Source: RHKX01 sp963784885 (GTDB lineage: Bacteria > Actinomycetota > Thermoleophilia > Solirubrobacterales > 70-9). From it: 64,000 bases of DNA. Below are positions 41,984-49,980 of this stretch, in pieces. The notes under the pieces were generated by a model. The model saw nothing but the letters and a program-made list of their open reading frames with translations, was not told where the DNA came from and did no database searches. Location: assembly GCA_963784885.1 (NCBI GenBank), contig CAWATA010000005.1, positions 310,001 through 374,000 of the forward strand. The letters are read 5' to 3'. Both the position numbers and the translations under genes were made by a program. Position 1 is the first letter of the stretch, and each line of letters begins with the position of its first letter.

Positions 41984-44158
41984 CTAGAAGGTCTGGGGTG
42001 CCTCCACCGCGCGCGAGGTGCTGCGCTCGATCATCGTCGCCTGCACGTCTCGCATGGGCTCGCCGGGCTCGCGGACGCGCCGGGTCCACTCGCCTTCCGC
42101 GTCCAGCATCCAGGCGCCCATGTTGTCGGCGAGGCTGAGGTCGAGGATCTCCACCATCTCCTGCCGGACGCCCTCGTCCTCGACCGGGATGATCAGCTCG
42201 ACCCGGTTGTAGAGGTTTCGCGGCATCAGGTCGGCGGAGCCGGTGTAGATACGGGTCTCGTCCGGGCGCTCGAAGCAGTAGATGCGCGAGTGCTCGAGGA
42301 AGCGACCGAGGACGGAGACGACGCTGATGTTCTCGGAGACTCCCTCGACGCCGGGGCGCAGCGCGCAGATGCCGCGAACGTTGAGCTCGATCCTGACGCC
42401 GGCCTGCGATGCCCGGTAGAGCGCCTGGATCGTCCGCGGGTCGAGCAGCGAGTTCATCTTCATCCGGATCCGGGCCGGGCGCTCGGGGCTGTGCGCCTCG
42501 ATCGTCCGGTCGATCTCGGCGAGCAGGCCCTCGGCGATGTTGAACGGCGCGATCAGCGCCTTGCGGTAGTTCTGTGGCCGGGCGTAGCCGGTCAGGTAGT
42601 TGAACATCTCGGCGATGTCGGAGCAGATGTCGGGGTCGACGGTGAAGATCCCGAGGTCGGTGTAGAGGCGGGCGGTCTTCGGGTTGTAGTTGCCGGTCCC
42701 GATGTGGGCGTAGTGACGGACGCCGTCGCCCTCGCGACGGGCGATCAGGACGCACTTCGCGTGGGTCTTGAGGGCCGGGATCCCGTAGACGACGTGGACG
42801 CCGGCCTGCTCGAGCTTCTTCGCCCAGCGGATGTTGGCCTGCTCGTCGAAGCGCGCCTTCAGCTCCACCATGCAGACCGCCTGCTTGCCCCGCTCCGACG
42901 CCAAGATCAGCGCCGGGACCAGCGGTGAGTCGTCGCTGGTCCGGTACACGGTCTGCTTGATCGCGAGTACGTCGGGGTCGTTGACGGCCTGGCGGACGAA
43001 TGCCTCGACCGAGGTCTGGAAGGAGTCGTAGGGATGGTGGACGAGGATGTCGCCCTCGCGGATCGCCGCGAGCAAATCCATGGTCTGACCCTCGGGCGCC
43101 TGCAGGCGCGTCTGCGTGACCGGGGAGAACGGCGGGTAGCGGAGATCTTCGAAGCCCGAGACTCCGGCGATGTCGAAGAGGTCGTCCATGCCGATCCAGC
43201 CGACGTCGTAGACCTGATCGGGGCCGATCCCGAGCAGTGAGACGAGGCGCTCGCGCAGGCGCGGCTCGAGCTCGCCCTCGAGCTCGAGCCGGATCACCTC
43301 GCCGAAGCGGCGCCGGCGGATCTCCTCCTCGACGGCGCGGCGAAGGTCGTCGGTCTCGTCGGCGACGTCGTAGTCGGTGTCGCGGGTGACGCGGAACAGC
43401 GTGTGCCCGATCACCTCCATGCCGGGGAAGAGCGCCTCGAGGTTGTGGGAGATCACGTCCTCAAGCGCCACGAACGTACTGCCGTCGCCGATCGGCAGGT
43501 AGCGCCGGAGCAGCTCCTTCGGCACCTTGACGCGGGCCATCACCTCGGTGTCCTGTACCGGGTCGCGAAGGACGACGAGGAGGCTGAGAGAGAGGTTCGA
43601 GATGTAGGGGAACGGGCGGCCGACCCCGAACACCAGCGGCGTCAGCGCCGGGAACACGCGGCTGTTGAAGAGCTCGTCGATCTCCGCGAGCTCCTCGGCG
43701 CTCGCCTCCGCGTAGGAGACGATGCGGATCCCCCGCTCGGCCATCGCGGGAATGAGCTCGCCGACGAGGCGGTGCTCGAGTCGCTCGCGCTGAGCGATCG
43801 CGCGCTCCCGGACGGCGGCGAGCACCTCGACCGGCGGGATCCCGTCGGCGCCGCCGGCGGTCAGCGAGGCAACGACCTTGTCGTGCACTCCGGCGACGCG
43901 CACCATGTAGAACTCGTCGAGGTTGCTCTCGTAGATGGCGCAGAACTTGAGCCGCTCGAGCAGCGGGAGGCTCGCGTCCTCGGCGAGCTGCAGGACCCGG
44001 TCGTTGAAGTCCATCCATGAGAGCTCGCGGTTGAAGTAGAGCCAGGAGTCCTCGAGGTCGATGGCCTCGCTCGGCGCGTGCGAGGGCTCGGCGGGCACGC
44101 TCGGGACGGGTCCGCCGTTCGTCGCGGCGGCGTCACGTTCGATGTCGAGCTCGCTCAC
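41984..44158 (-). CDS. ppk: Polyphosphate kinase
   Basis: 724 residues of PPK1. It polymerises the gamma-phosphate of ATP into polyphosphate. The middle domain starts WLYFNRELSWMDFNDRVLQL; the phosphohistidine regions are KTHAKCVLIARR and YAHIGTGNYNPKTARLYTD. GTG 44158 is chosen because TACAGT lies exactly 7 nt upstream (leaderless) and the preceding ATG is out of frame. A PHO-box-like repeat lies about 190 bp upstream (44351-44367). The next gene upstream on this strand is a CHAD protein, whose family binds polyphosphate. Confidence 0.95.
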   Translation of the reverse strand: MSELDIERDAAATNGGPVPSVPAEPSHAPSEAIDLEDSWLYFNRELSWMDFNDRVLQLAEDASLPLLERLKFCAIYESNLDEFYMVRVAGVHDKVVASLTAGGADGIPPVEVLAAVRERAIAQRERLEHRLVGELIPAMAERGIRIVSYAEASAEELAEIDELFNSRVFPALTPLVFGVGRPFPYISNLSLSLLVVLRDPVQDTEVMARVKVPKELLRRYLPIGDGSTFVALEDVISHNLEALFPGMEVIGHTLFRVTRDTDYDVADETDDLRRAVEEEIRRRRFGEVIRLELEGELEPRLRERLVSLLGIGPDQVYDVGWIGMDDLFDIAGVSGFEDLRYPPFSPVTQTRLQAPEGQTMDLLAAIREGDILVHHPYDSFQTSVEAFVRQAVNDPDVLAIKQTVYRTSDDSPLVPALILASERGKQAVCMVELKARFDEQANIRWAKKLEQAGVHVVYGIPALKTHAKCVLIARREGDGVRHYAHIGTGNYNPKTARLYTDLGIFTVDPDICSDIAEMFNYLTGYARPQNYRKALIAPFNIAEGLLAEIDRTIEAHSPERPARIRMKMNSLLDPRTIQALYRASQAGVRIELNVRGICALRPGVEGVSENISVVSVLGRFLEHSRIYCFERPDETRIYTGSADLMPRNLYNRVELIIPVEDEGVRQEMVEILDLSLADNMGAWMLDAEGEWTRRVREPGEPMRDVQATMIERSTSRAVEAPQTF

Positions 44159-44165
44159 CTCATCA

Positions 44166-44171
44166 ACTGTA
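44166..44171 (-). promoter_or_regulatory. -10 hexamer TACAGT for ppk
   Basis: TACAGT on the minus strand ends 7 nt before GTG 44158. Confidence 0.55.
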
Positions 44172-44350
44172 GAGCGCCGGAGTCCTCGGCGGGATGCCGG
44201 TGGCCCGAGCTGAGAACAGGCTTCCCGTTTCGCGAGTGCCGGTCTCGAGCGCCAGCGAATAGCCGTCGGCGAGCTGAGCGAGCGAGCGGCCCCAGTGCGC
44301 TTCGCCAGCTCGTAGACCTCCTCGGGCGGGGTCGCACACTGCAACGCAGG

Positions 44351-44367
44351 GGTTAATTGGCTGTGAA
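44351..44367 (-). promoter_or_regulatory. PHO-box-like repeat upstream of ppk
   Basis: On the minus strand TTCACAG starts at 44367 and TTAACCC follows exactly 11 bp later (44356 onward). This matches the direct-repeat geometry of actinobacterial PhoP boxes. It sits in the 323 bp spacer between ppk and the CHAD gene, which otherwise holds no gene. Confidence 0.5.
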
Positions 44368-44481
44368 GCGAAGGACGGCGTCGCAGAGTCGGTGGCCCGA
44401 ACGCCATTCGGGCACTCGATGGCGACTCATGCACCTCCCGGGGACCGAACTCGCCGGTCGTCGGCCGCCCGAGGCTGCCCT

Positions 44482-45177
44482 CTAGCTGACGTCCGCCTCG
44501 GCCTCGGCCAACTCGGCGGCCGCCCGGGCCGCCCGCTCGGCGGCAGCGATCCGCTCCCGCTCGGCGTCGGCGAGCGCGACGCGCGCCTGCTCGGCCCGCT
44601 CGGCGGCGCGGCGCATCTCGGCGGCCCGGGCGATCTCGCGCTCGGCGGCGCGGACGAGGAGCCGCCAGACGCCGCGCTCCTCCGACTCCGCCCAGAACTC
44701 GGCGAAGCGGTCGAAGAGCAACGCGCGGCGGGCACGGAGGTAGACCTCGAGGACGTCGAGGCCCCGGTAGGCGGTGCGGTGAGGTGCGCGGGCGGCGAGC
44801 TTCGGATCGAGGTCGGGATCATCGCCGGCGCGCGAGCGAACCGATTCGGCATCGGTGAGCCTGAGCTTGCGCCGGTGGCCGGCGACGCGGGGCAGCATGA
44901 CGTCGCAGTCGTGGATCTCTCCGAGCAGGTCCTGGAGCTCCTTGGTCCGAGCGCGCGCCGTCGCGGCCGGACGCCCGAAGCAGAACCCGGTCGCCTCGAG
45001 CACGTAGCGGAGCCGCTTGGCGGCGATCCGCATCGCATGCTGGGTCTCGGACGCCTCCGGGTCGAGGGCGTCGGCTGCGAACGACTGGAGCTCGTCGACG
45101 CGGACGAGCACGATCCGGGCGGCGTTCTCGGCCAGCGTCTCCGTCGGGTCGAGCTTCTTGACCTTGCGGGCCTTCAT
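44482..45177 (-). CDS. C-terminal half-CHAD protein with coiled-coil tail
   Basis: 231 residues. The N-terminal part has HAMRIAAKRLRYVLEATGF, the sequence typical of the second helical bundle of CHAD domains, then ELQDLLGEIHDCDVML. The last 60-70 residues are a Glu/Arg/Ala-rich coiled coil. CHAD domains bind polyphosphate through basic faces. ATG 45177 overlaps the stop of the preceding half-CHAD gene (ATGA), so both are translationally coupled and may assemble into one full CHAD. Confidence 0.85.
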   Translation of the reverse strand: MKARKVKKLDPTETLAENAARIVLVRVDELQSFAADALDPEASETQHAMRIAAKRLRYVLEATGFCFGRPAATARARTKELQDLLGEIHDCDVMLPRVAGHRRKLRLTDAESVRSRAGDDPDLDPKLAARAPHRTAYRGLDVLEVYLRARRALLFDRFAEFWAESEERGVWRLLVRAAEREIARAAEMRRAAERAEQARVALADAERERIAAAERAARAAAELAEAEADVS

Positions 45178-45716
45178 GCCGGGTCCGTTCCGCCCCCGTT
45201 GGAAGCCGCATCGGCGACGTCCGCCGGAGCGTCGCCGGTGGCCTCGCGGGCGGCGGCGGCGAGCTCGTGGACGGCCTCCTCGAGCCGGGCCAGTCGCTCA
45301 CGCTCGACCGGCGCGGCAAGTGCTTCGTTCGCCTCGATCTGCTCACGCTCGAACTCCTCGATCAGCGACTCGATCCCACGCCGGTCCGGGTGCGGCATGA
45401 CGGCGGCGAACGAGCCGAGCATCTCGACTGCGACGTCGCGGTCGCGGCGCTCGCCGAGCGCGTCGGCGAGACCCTTGACCTCACGCAGCACCGCCTTCGC
45501 CCGCTGCTTCGGAAAGCAGGGCCAGAAGACCTCGAGCGCTGCACGCAGCCGTCGCGAGGCGACCCGCATGTCGTGGACGCGATCGATGTCGCCGATGTCG
45601 AGGACGTCGTCGGAGTGGTCGATCAGCTCGCGGCAGCGGACCTCGAGCACCCTCGCCGCGACCTCGCCGTAGGCCAGGTCCGTACTCAAGCCGGGGATGT
45701 CCCGTGCCTTGGCCAT
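45174..45716 (-). CDS. N-terminal half-CHAD protein
   Basis: 180 residues with VHDMRVASRRLRAALEVFWP, the first-bundle CHAD signature, and LADALGERRDRDVAVEML. It stops after about one four-helix bundle plus a charged helix, half the usual CHAD length. ATG 45716 is preferred over GTG 45719 because TAGGGT lies 6 nt before the ATG. Neighbours are ppx upstream and the second half-CHAD downstream. Confidence 0.85.
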   Translation of the reverse strand: MAKARDIPGLSTDLAYGEVAARVLEVRCRELIDHSDDVLDIGDIDRVHDMRVASRRLRAALEVFWPCFPKQRAKAVLREVKGLADALGERRDRDVAVEMLGSFAAVMPHPDRRGIESLIEEFEREQIEANEALAAPVERERLARLEEAVHELAAAAREATGDAPADVADAASNGGGTDPA

Positions 45717-45722
45717 CACCGC

Positions 45723-45728
45723 ACCCTA
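45723..45728 (-). promoter_or_regulatory. -10 hexamer TAGGGT for the CHAD pair
   Basis: TAGGGT on the minus strand ends 6 nt before ATG 45716, within the 36 bp after ppx. Confidence 0.5.
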
Positions 45729-45752
45729 GCCACCCGGGGGACCGAGATGGCT

Positions 45753-46658
45753 CTAGGCGGCGCGATCGGCGGCGGCGGCGGACCCGTCGCTGAGCATCTC
45801 GAGGATCACGCCCTCGCGCAGGCCGCCCTTGCCGATCTGCAACGGCTGGCCGAGCATCTGCGAGAACTGCTCGAGCAGCAGCACGCCCGCGGCCAGCACC
45901 TCGACCCGGCGCGGATCGAGCTCGAACTTCTTCGCAACCTCGGCGGCGGGGTCGCTGGTCAGAACCCGCACGCCGCGCTCGAGCGTCTCGTACTCGAGGA
46001 CGGCACCGACGAGGCGGCGCAGGGAAGTCGCACTGCCGCCGACGGCCACCGCCTGATCGGGGTGCTCGAGCTTGACGTCAGCGAAGAAGTCCTCGATCCG
46101 CTCGCGGAGCTTGCGGATCTCCGCCGGGCCGGGAGGGTCGCCGGTGATCAGGTCCTCGGAGAGGACGCCGGAGCCGATCCCGAACGAGTGAACGTCGCGG
46201 ACGCCCTCGGCGATCGTCCCCACCGAGACCTCGGAGGAACCGCCGCCGACATCGACGACGGCGATCTCGCCCTCGACCGGGTGCCCGAGCGCCTTGGTGG
46301 CTCCGATGAACGCGAGGCGCCCCTCATCGTGGTCGCTGAGCACGTCGACAGGCACCCCCGCTGCACGCTCGATCTCGGCCGCGACGGCGGGCCCGTTCGC
46401 TGCCCTGCGGATCGCGGCCGTGGCGACGATGCGGATCGCCTCGGCGCCGAGCTCCTGCGCGAGCCGGACCTGGGTGCAGACGACGTCGGCGACCTCGTGC
46501 AGCTTCTCTTCGGAGATCTCGCCGCCGCCGCGCGTCACGTCCTTGCCGATCCGGGTGTAGGCGCGCTGCTCCATCACCTTGCGCAGTTGCCCCTCCTCCG
46601 GTTCGGCGACGAGAACCCTGGTGGTGTTGGAGCCGATGTCGATCGCGGCACAGAGCAT
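45753..46658 (-). CDS. ppx: Exopolyphosphatase/GppA-type phosphatase
   Basis: 301 residues: only the two actin-like ASKHA subdomains (AAIDIGSNTTRVLVAEPEEG; VVDVGGGSSEVSVG; AVGGSATSLRR) without the C-terminal HD domain of E. coli Ppx, like the short actinobacterial enzymes. It removes phosphate from polyphosphate ends or pppGpp. ATG 46658 starts the conserved domain; an upstream ATG (46745) would add an unfamiliar Arg-rich tail. A PHO-box-like repeat lies at 46778-46795. Confidence 0.9.
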   Translation of the reverse strand: MLCAAIDIGSNTTRVLVAEPEEGQLRKVMEQRAYTRIGKDVTRGGGEISEEKLHEVADVVCTQVRLAQELGAEAIRIVATAAIRRAANGPAVAAEIERAAGVPVDVLSDHDEGRLAFIGATKALGHPVEGEIAVVDVGGGSSEVSVGTIAEGVRDVHSFGIGSGVLSEDLITGDPPGPAEIRKLRERIEDFFADVKLEHPDQAVAVGGSATSLRRLVGAVLEYETLERGVRVLTSDPAAEVAKKFELDPRRVEVLAAGVLLLEQFSQMLGQPLQIGKGGLREGVILEMLSDGSAAAADRAA

Positions 46659-46777
46659 CCTCTGGCTGATCTTGTCAGAGGTGCCGCGGCGGACATGGGC
46701 GGGACGAGGCCGCCCGACCTCGCGAAGGAGCGTGACCCGAGCCATGGGCTGATCATCGTGAGCGCGACGGCGGAACT

Positions 46778-46795
46778 GGTTAACCACGGGTGAAC
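46778..46795 (-). promoter_or_regulatory. PHO-box-like repeat facing ppx
   Basis: On the minus strand TTCACCC (46795 to 46789) and TTAACCA (46784 to 46778) are 11 bp apart, about 120 bp upstream of ppx ATG 46658. Confidence 0.5.
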
Positions 46796-46824
46796 GTCGC
46801 CCGGAAGTTCATCGTTAGCAGCGT

Positions 46825-46855
46825 TTTCACCGCGAGTTCACCGATGTTTCACCGG
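46825..46855 (+). promoter_or_regulatory. PHO-box-like triple repeat upstream of the TIM-barrel gene
   Basis: TTCACCG occurs at 46826, 46837 and 46848, exact copies every 11 bp. The last ends 19 bp before a weak -10 (GATCCT, 46874-46879), which is 6 nt before ATG 46886. This is the best-formed phosphate-box-like element in the window. Confidence 0.65.
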
Positions 46856-46885
46856 TTTCGGGCGCCGCGCCGTGATCCTCGGTCC

Positions 46886-47806
46886 ATGCGCAATGGAGAT
46901 CCGCTCGGCGATCGGCTGGGCCTCAACGTCCCGTACGAATGGTGGCCCGGCGAGGATCGTCTCGCCGAGATCGAGGAGGCGGGGTTCGGCTGGGTGCAGC
47001 TGCCGGCCCCGCCGAGCTCGGTTCTCTCGGACACCCGAAGCTGCATCCGCCACGCCCGCGCCGTCGCCCGAGCGCTGAGCCAGACCGGCCTGCGCGCAGT
47101 CCTGCACGCCCCCGGCGACCTCTCGGCGGGAACCCCCGTCTCGGACCGGGCGATCGCCGGAGCGCTCTCCTACGCAGCCGAGTGCGGGGCCGATCAGGTC
47201 GTCTACCACGCGCAGATGGTCGTCGACGGACGCGGGGCCGAGGACCGCCTGCTCGCCGAGACCCGCTCGCTCGCCGTCCACTGCAGGACCGCCGAGCGCG
47301 TCGGCGTGAAGCTCGCGCTCGAGAACCTCGCTCCGGTCTATCCCGGCCCGGAAGTGGTCTCCGCCAACCCGCTCGCCGTTCGCGCGCTCGTCCGCCGGCT
47401 CGACTCCGAGGCGGTGGGCCTCTGCCTCGACGTCGGCCACGCCAACGTGATCGCCGGCCTGCGCCGCACCTCGCTGCACCGGATGCTCGCCCCGGTGCTA
47501 GACGTCACGACGCTCTTCCACGTTCACGACAACCTCGGCGCCCGCTGGCGCGCGACTGACCGGCGCCCGGGCATCGACCCGCTGCGGCTCGACCTCCACC
47601 TCGCCCCGGGCGAGGGCTCGATCAACTGGGCACAGACGGGATCGCTGCTGACCGCTCACGACGCGCCGATGCTGATCGAGATCCATCCGCCCCGCGCCGG
47701 CCCCGCCGAGCTCGCCGCCGGCTTCCGCGCCGAGCTAGGAATGCTTGACGACGATGCTCTCGATCCTGTTGCCGGCCGTCCGGCAGCGGTCGATTCCCTC
47801 CTCTAG
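46886..47806 (+). CDS. Sugar-phosphate isomerase/AP endonuclease 2-type TIM-barrel protein
   Basis: 306 residues from ATG 46886. The fold has metal-ligand positions typical of the xylose isomerase-like superfamily: His in VVYHAQM, Glu in LALENLAPVYPG, Asp-His in CLDVGHANVI, His in LFHVHDNLG and Glu in MLIEIHPP. Members are isomerases, epimerases or endonuclease IV; which one is not clear. The strong PHO-box-like repeat upstream ties it to phosphate starvation. Its last about 70 bp overlap the 3' end of the convergent DUF47 gene. Confidence 0.85.
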   Translation: MRNGDPLGDRLGLNVPYEWWPGEDRLAEIEEAGFGWVQLPAPPSSVLSDTRSCIRHARAVARALSQTGLRAVLHAPGDLSAGTPVSDRAIAGALSYAAECGADQVVYHAQMVVDGRGAEDRLLAETRSLAVHCRTAERVGVKLALENLAPVYPGPEVVSANPLAVRALVRRLDSEAVGLCLDVGHANVIAGLRRTSLHRMLAPVLDVTTLFHVHDNLGARWRATDRRPGIDPLRLDLHLAPGEGSINWAQTGSLLTAHDAPMLIEIHPPRAGPAELAAGFRAELGMLDDDALDPVAGRPAAVDSLL

Positions 47807-48394
47807 CGCCCCGTAAATGTCCTTCCAGCGGAGGACGAACATCGGGTCGATGGCGTTGTCGAAGAGCGAGGCCAGCGCCCCCCGATAGAGCCGGTCCCCC
47901 TCGCGCTCGAGGTCGCGGATCTCGTCAAGGCGCTCAGCGACGCCTTCGAGCTTCTCGAGCCCGTCGAGGGCGGCGCAGAGGGCGCGACCGCTGTCGCGAA
48001 GCACCCCGGCGAGCTGCTGCGCCTGCTCCATCGGCGCCTCGACGTGCTTGATCGCGAGCTGCTCGGAGACTTCCTCGACGTCGCCGACGACGTCGTCGAG
48101 TGCACCGGCGAGCGCGTGGATGTCCTCGCGGTCGAACGGAGCGAGCTTGCTCTCGCGCAATCGATTGACGAGTTTGTGGGTGAGCCGATCGCCTTCGTGC
48201 TCGAGCCTGGTGATCTCGGCCTGCAGGCCTCGATTCTCGGGCCAGGTCCGCAGCAACTCGTCGAGGGCCACGACCGCGCTCGCGAGGTTGTGACCGGAGT
48301 TCCGCAGCAGCGCGAACATCTCCACCTGCGGGGGCCTGGCCCCGAAGGCGTTCCAGTGACGCCTAGCTGACGGCAGGTCCTGGATGCGACGCAT
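47735..48394 (-). CDS. DUF47/PhoU-like protein
   Basis: Up to 219 residues of an all-helical PhoU-like fold (ALDDVVGDVEEVSEQLAI; EREGDRLYRGALASLFD; VLRWKDIYGALEEGIDRCRT). DUF47 proteins usually accompany Pit phosphate transporters and modulate uptake; here it follows phoU in the pst operon and no pit gene is in view. The start is uncertain: ATG 48394 overlaps phoU by 32 bp, ATG 48319 would remove the first 25 residues. Confidence 0.85.
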   Translation of the reverse strand: MRRIQDLPSARRHWNAFGARPPQVEMFALLRNSGHNLASAVVALDELLRTWPENRGLQAEITRLEHEGDRLTHKLVNRLRESKLAPFDREDIHALAGALDDVVGDVEEVSEQLAIKHVEAPMEQAQQLAGVLRDSGRALCAALDGLEKLEGVAERLDEIRDLEREGDRLYRGALASLFDNAIDPMFVLRWKDIYGALEEGIDRCRTAGNRIESIVVKHS

Positions 48395-49055
48395 CCTCGA
48401 ACTCGCGGAAGAGGCCGGTGACGACGAACGCGGTCTGCTCGCCGATGTCGACGGCGTTGTCGCCGACCCGCTCGAGCGCCCGGGCGACGAGCATCATCGT
48501 GATCCCCCACTCGCGCATCTCGATGTCGTCGCCGATCTCGATCGCGCGGGCGAAGCACTGGCGGTTGAGGTTGTCGACCACGTCGTCCTGGCGGACGAGA
48601 TCGCGGGAAAGCTCGACGTCGCGGTCGGCGAAGCCCTGCTTGCACTGGCTGACCAGCGACTTGACCTTCTGGCCCATCGTGACGATGTCGCGCATCATCT
48701 CCTCGTCCCGCGGCGGCTCGTGGCCGGTCAGCGGAATCACCTTGGCGATGTTCACGCACTGATCGCCCATCCGCTCGACGGACTTCATGACGTGCAGGAG
48801 CGCGGCGATCAAGCGTAGGTCGGTGGCTACCGGGGCCTGCGTGGCGAGCAGGTTGAGGATCGACTGGTGGACCTCCAGGTAGCGGCCGTCGATCCGGTCG
48901 TCGTCGGCGATCACCATCTCGGCCAGCTCGACGTCGGAGTGGCGGATCGCCTCGAGCGTCCGGCTGAGCGTCTCGCTGACGAGATCGAGACCGCCGAGTG
49001 CACGCACCTCGAGCTCGGTGAGCTCCTCCTGATAACCCTGCCGCATCGTCGTCAT
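48363..49055 (-). CDS. phoU: Phosphate transport system regulator PhoU
   Basis: 230 residues with two PhoU repeats (about 15-105 and 120-210): DRIDGRYLEVHQSIL, VMKSVERMGDQCVNIAKV and VARALERVGDNAVDIGEQT. PhoU links the Pst transporter to the phosphate-responsive two-component system. ATG 49055 overlaps the pstB stop by 4 bp (ATGA). Confidence 0.94.
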   Translation of the reverse strand: MTTMRQGYQEELTELEVRALGGLDLVSETLSRTLEAIRHSDVELAEMVIADDDRIDGRYLEVHQSILNLLATQAPVATDLRLIAALLHVMKSVERMGDQCVNIAKVIPLTGHEPPRDEEMMRDIVTMGQKVKSLVSQCKQGFADRDVELSRDLVRQDDVVDNLNRQCFARAIEIGDDIEMREWGITMMLVARALERVGDNAVDIGEQTAFVVTGLFREFEDASHPGPAVS

Positions 49056-49954
49056 CCGAACCTCCCGCTGACGTAGTCCTCGGTCGCCCGCTCATCGGGG
49101 TTCGAGAAGATCTTGGTCGTCTCCCCGAGCTCGACCAGCCGACCCGGATCGCCGCTCTTCTCGAGGTTGAAGAACGCCGTGTAGTCGCTGGCGCGACTCG
49201 CCTGCTGCATGTTGTGGGTGACGATGGCGATCGTGTACTTCGACTTCAGCTCCTGGATCAGGTCCTCGATCGCCAGCGTCGCCACCGGGTCGAGCGCCGA
49301 ACACGGCTCGTCCATCAGCAGCACTTCGGGCTCGACAGCGATCGCGCGAGCGATGCAGAGCCGCTGCTGCTGGCCACCGGAGAGACCGGAGCCCTGCTTG
49401 TCGAGGCGATCCTTGACCTCGTCCCAGAGATGGGCACCTCGCAGTGAGCGCTCGACCACCTCGTCCATCTCGGACTTGGGCATCTTCGAGCTGTTCAGCT
49501 TCAGCCCCGCCGCCGCGTTCTCGTAGATCGACATCGTCGGGAACGGGTTCGGGCTCTGGAACACCATCCCGACGAGCCTGCGCACCTGGACCGGATCGAC
49601 GTTCGGTCCGTAGATGTCCTCGCCGTCGATCCTGATCGTGCCCTCGGCCCGGGCGCCCGGAGTGAGCTCGTGCATTCGGTTGATCGAGCGCAGGAACGTC
49701 GTCTTCCCGCAGCCGGACGATCCGATCAACGCCGTCACCTTGTTCGGCTCGATCGTCATGCTGACGTCGGCCACAGCCTGGAAGTCACCGTAGTAGAGGT
49801 TCACGTCCTCGGCCTCGACGCGCTTGGCGACGGCGCCCTGCGCACCCGCGCCCGAACTCGACAGTCCGACCGGATCGGGCGCGCGTTCGAGCGGCGGGAC
49901 CTCGGCCCCCGACGGCTCGGAAGCCACCTCGGGGTTCGCGGTGCTTTCGATCAT
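49052..49954 (-). CDS. pstB: Phosphate ABC transporter ATP-binding protein
   Basis: 300 residues. Walker A GSSGCGKTT, Q-loop MVFQSPNPFPTMSIYEN, signature LSGGQQQRLCIARA, Walker B LLMDEPCSALDP. An N-terminal extension of about 40 residues, Pro/Ser-rich, precedes the ATPase. ATG 49954 has purine-rich GGAGGAAAGGA upstream; ATG 49975 is an alternative. Translationally coupled to phoU. Confidence 0.94.
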   Translation of the reverse strand: MIESTANPEVASEPSGAEVPPLERAPDPVGLSSSGAGAQGAVAKRVEAEDVNLYYGDFQAVADVSMTIEPNKVTALIGSSGCGKTTFLRSINRMHELTPGARAEGTIRIDGEDIYGPNVDPVQVRRLVGMVFQSPNPFPTMSIYENAAAGLKLNSSKMPKSEMDEVVERSLRGAHLWDEVKDRLDKQGSGLSGGQQQRLCIARAIAVEPEVLLMDEPCSALDPVATLAIEDLIQELKSKYTIAIVTHNMQQASRASDYTAFFNLEKSGDPGRLVELGETTKIFSNPDERATEDYVSGRFG

Positions 49955-49980
49955 CTTCTTCCTTTCCTCCTCCATGGAGC

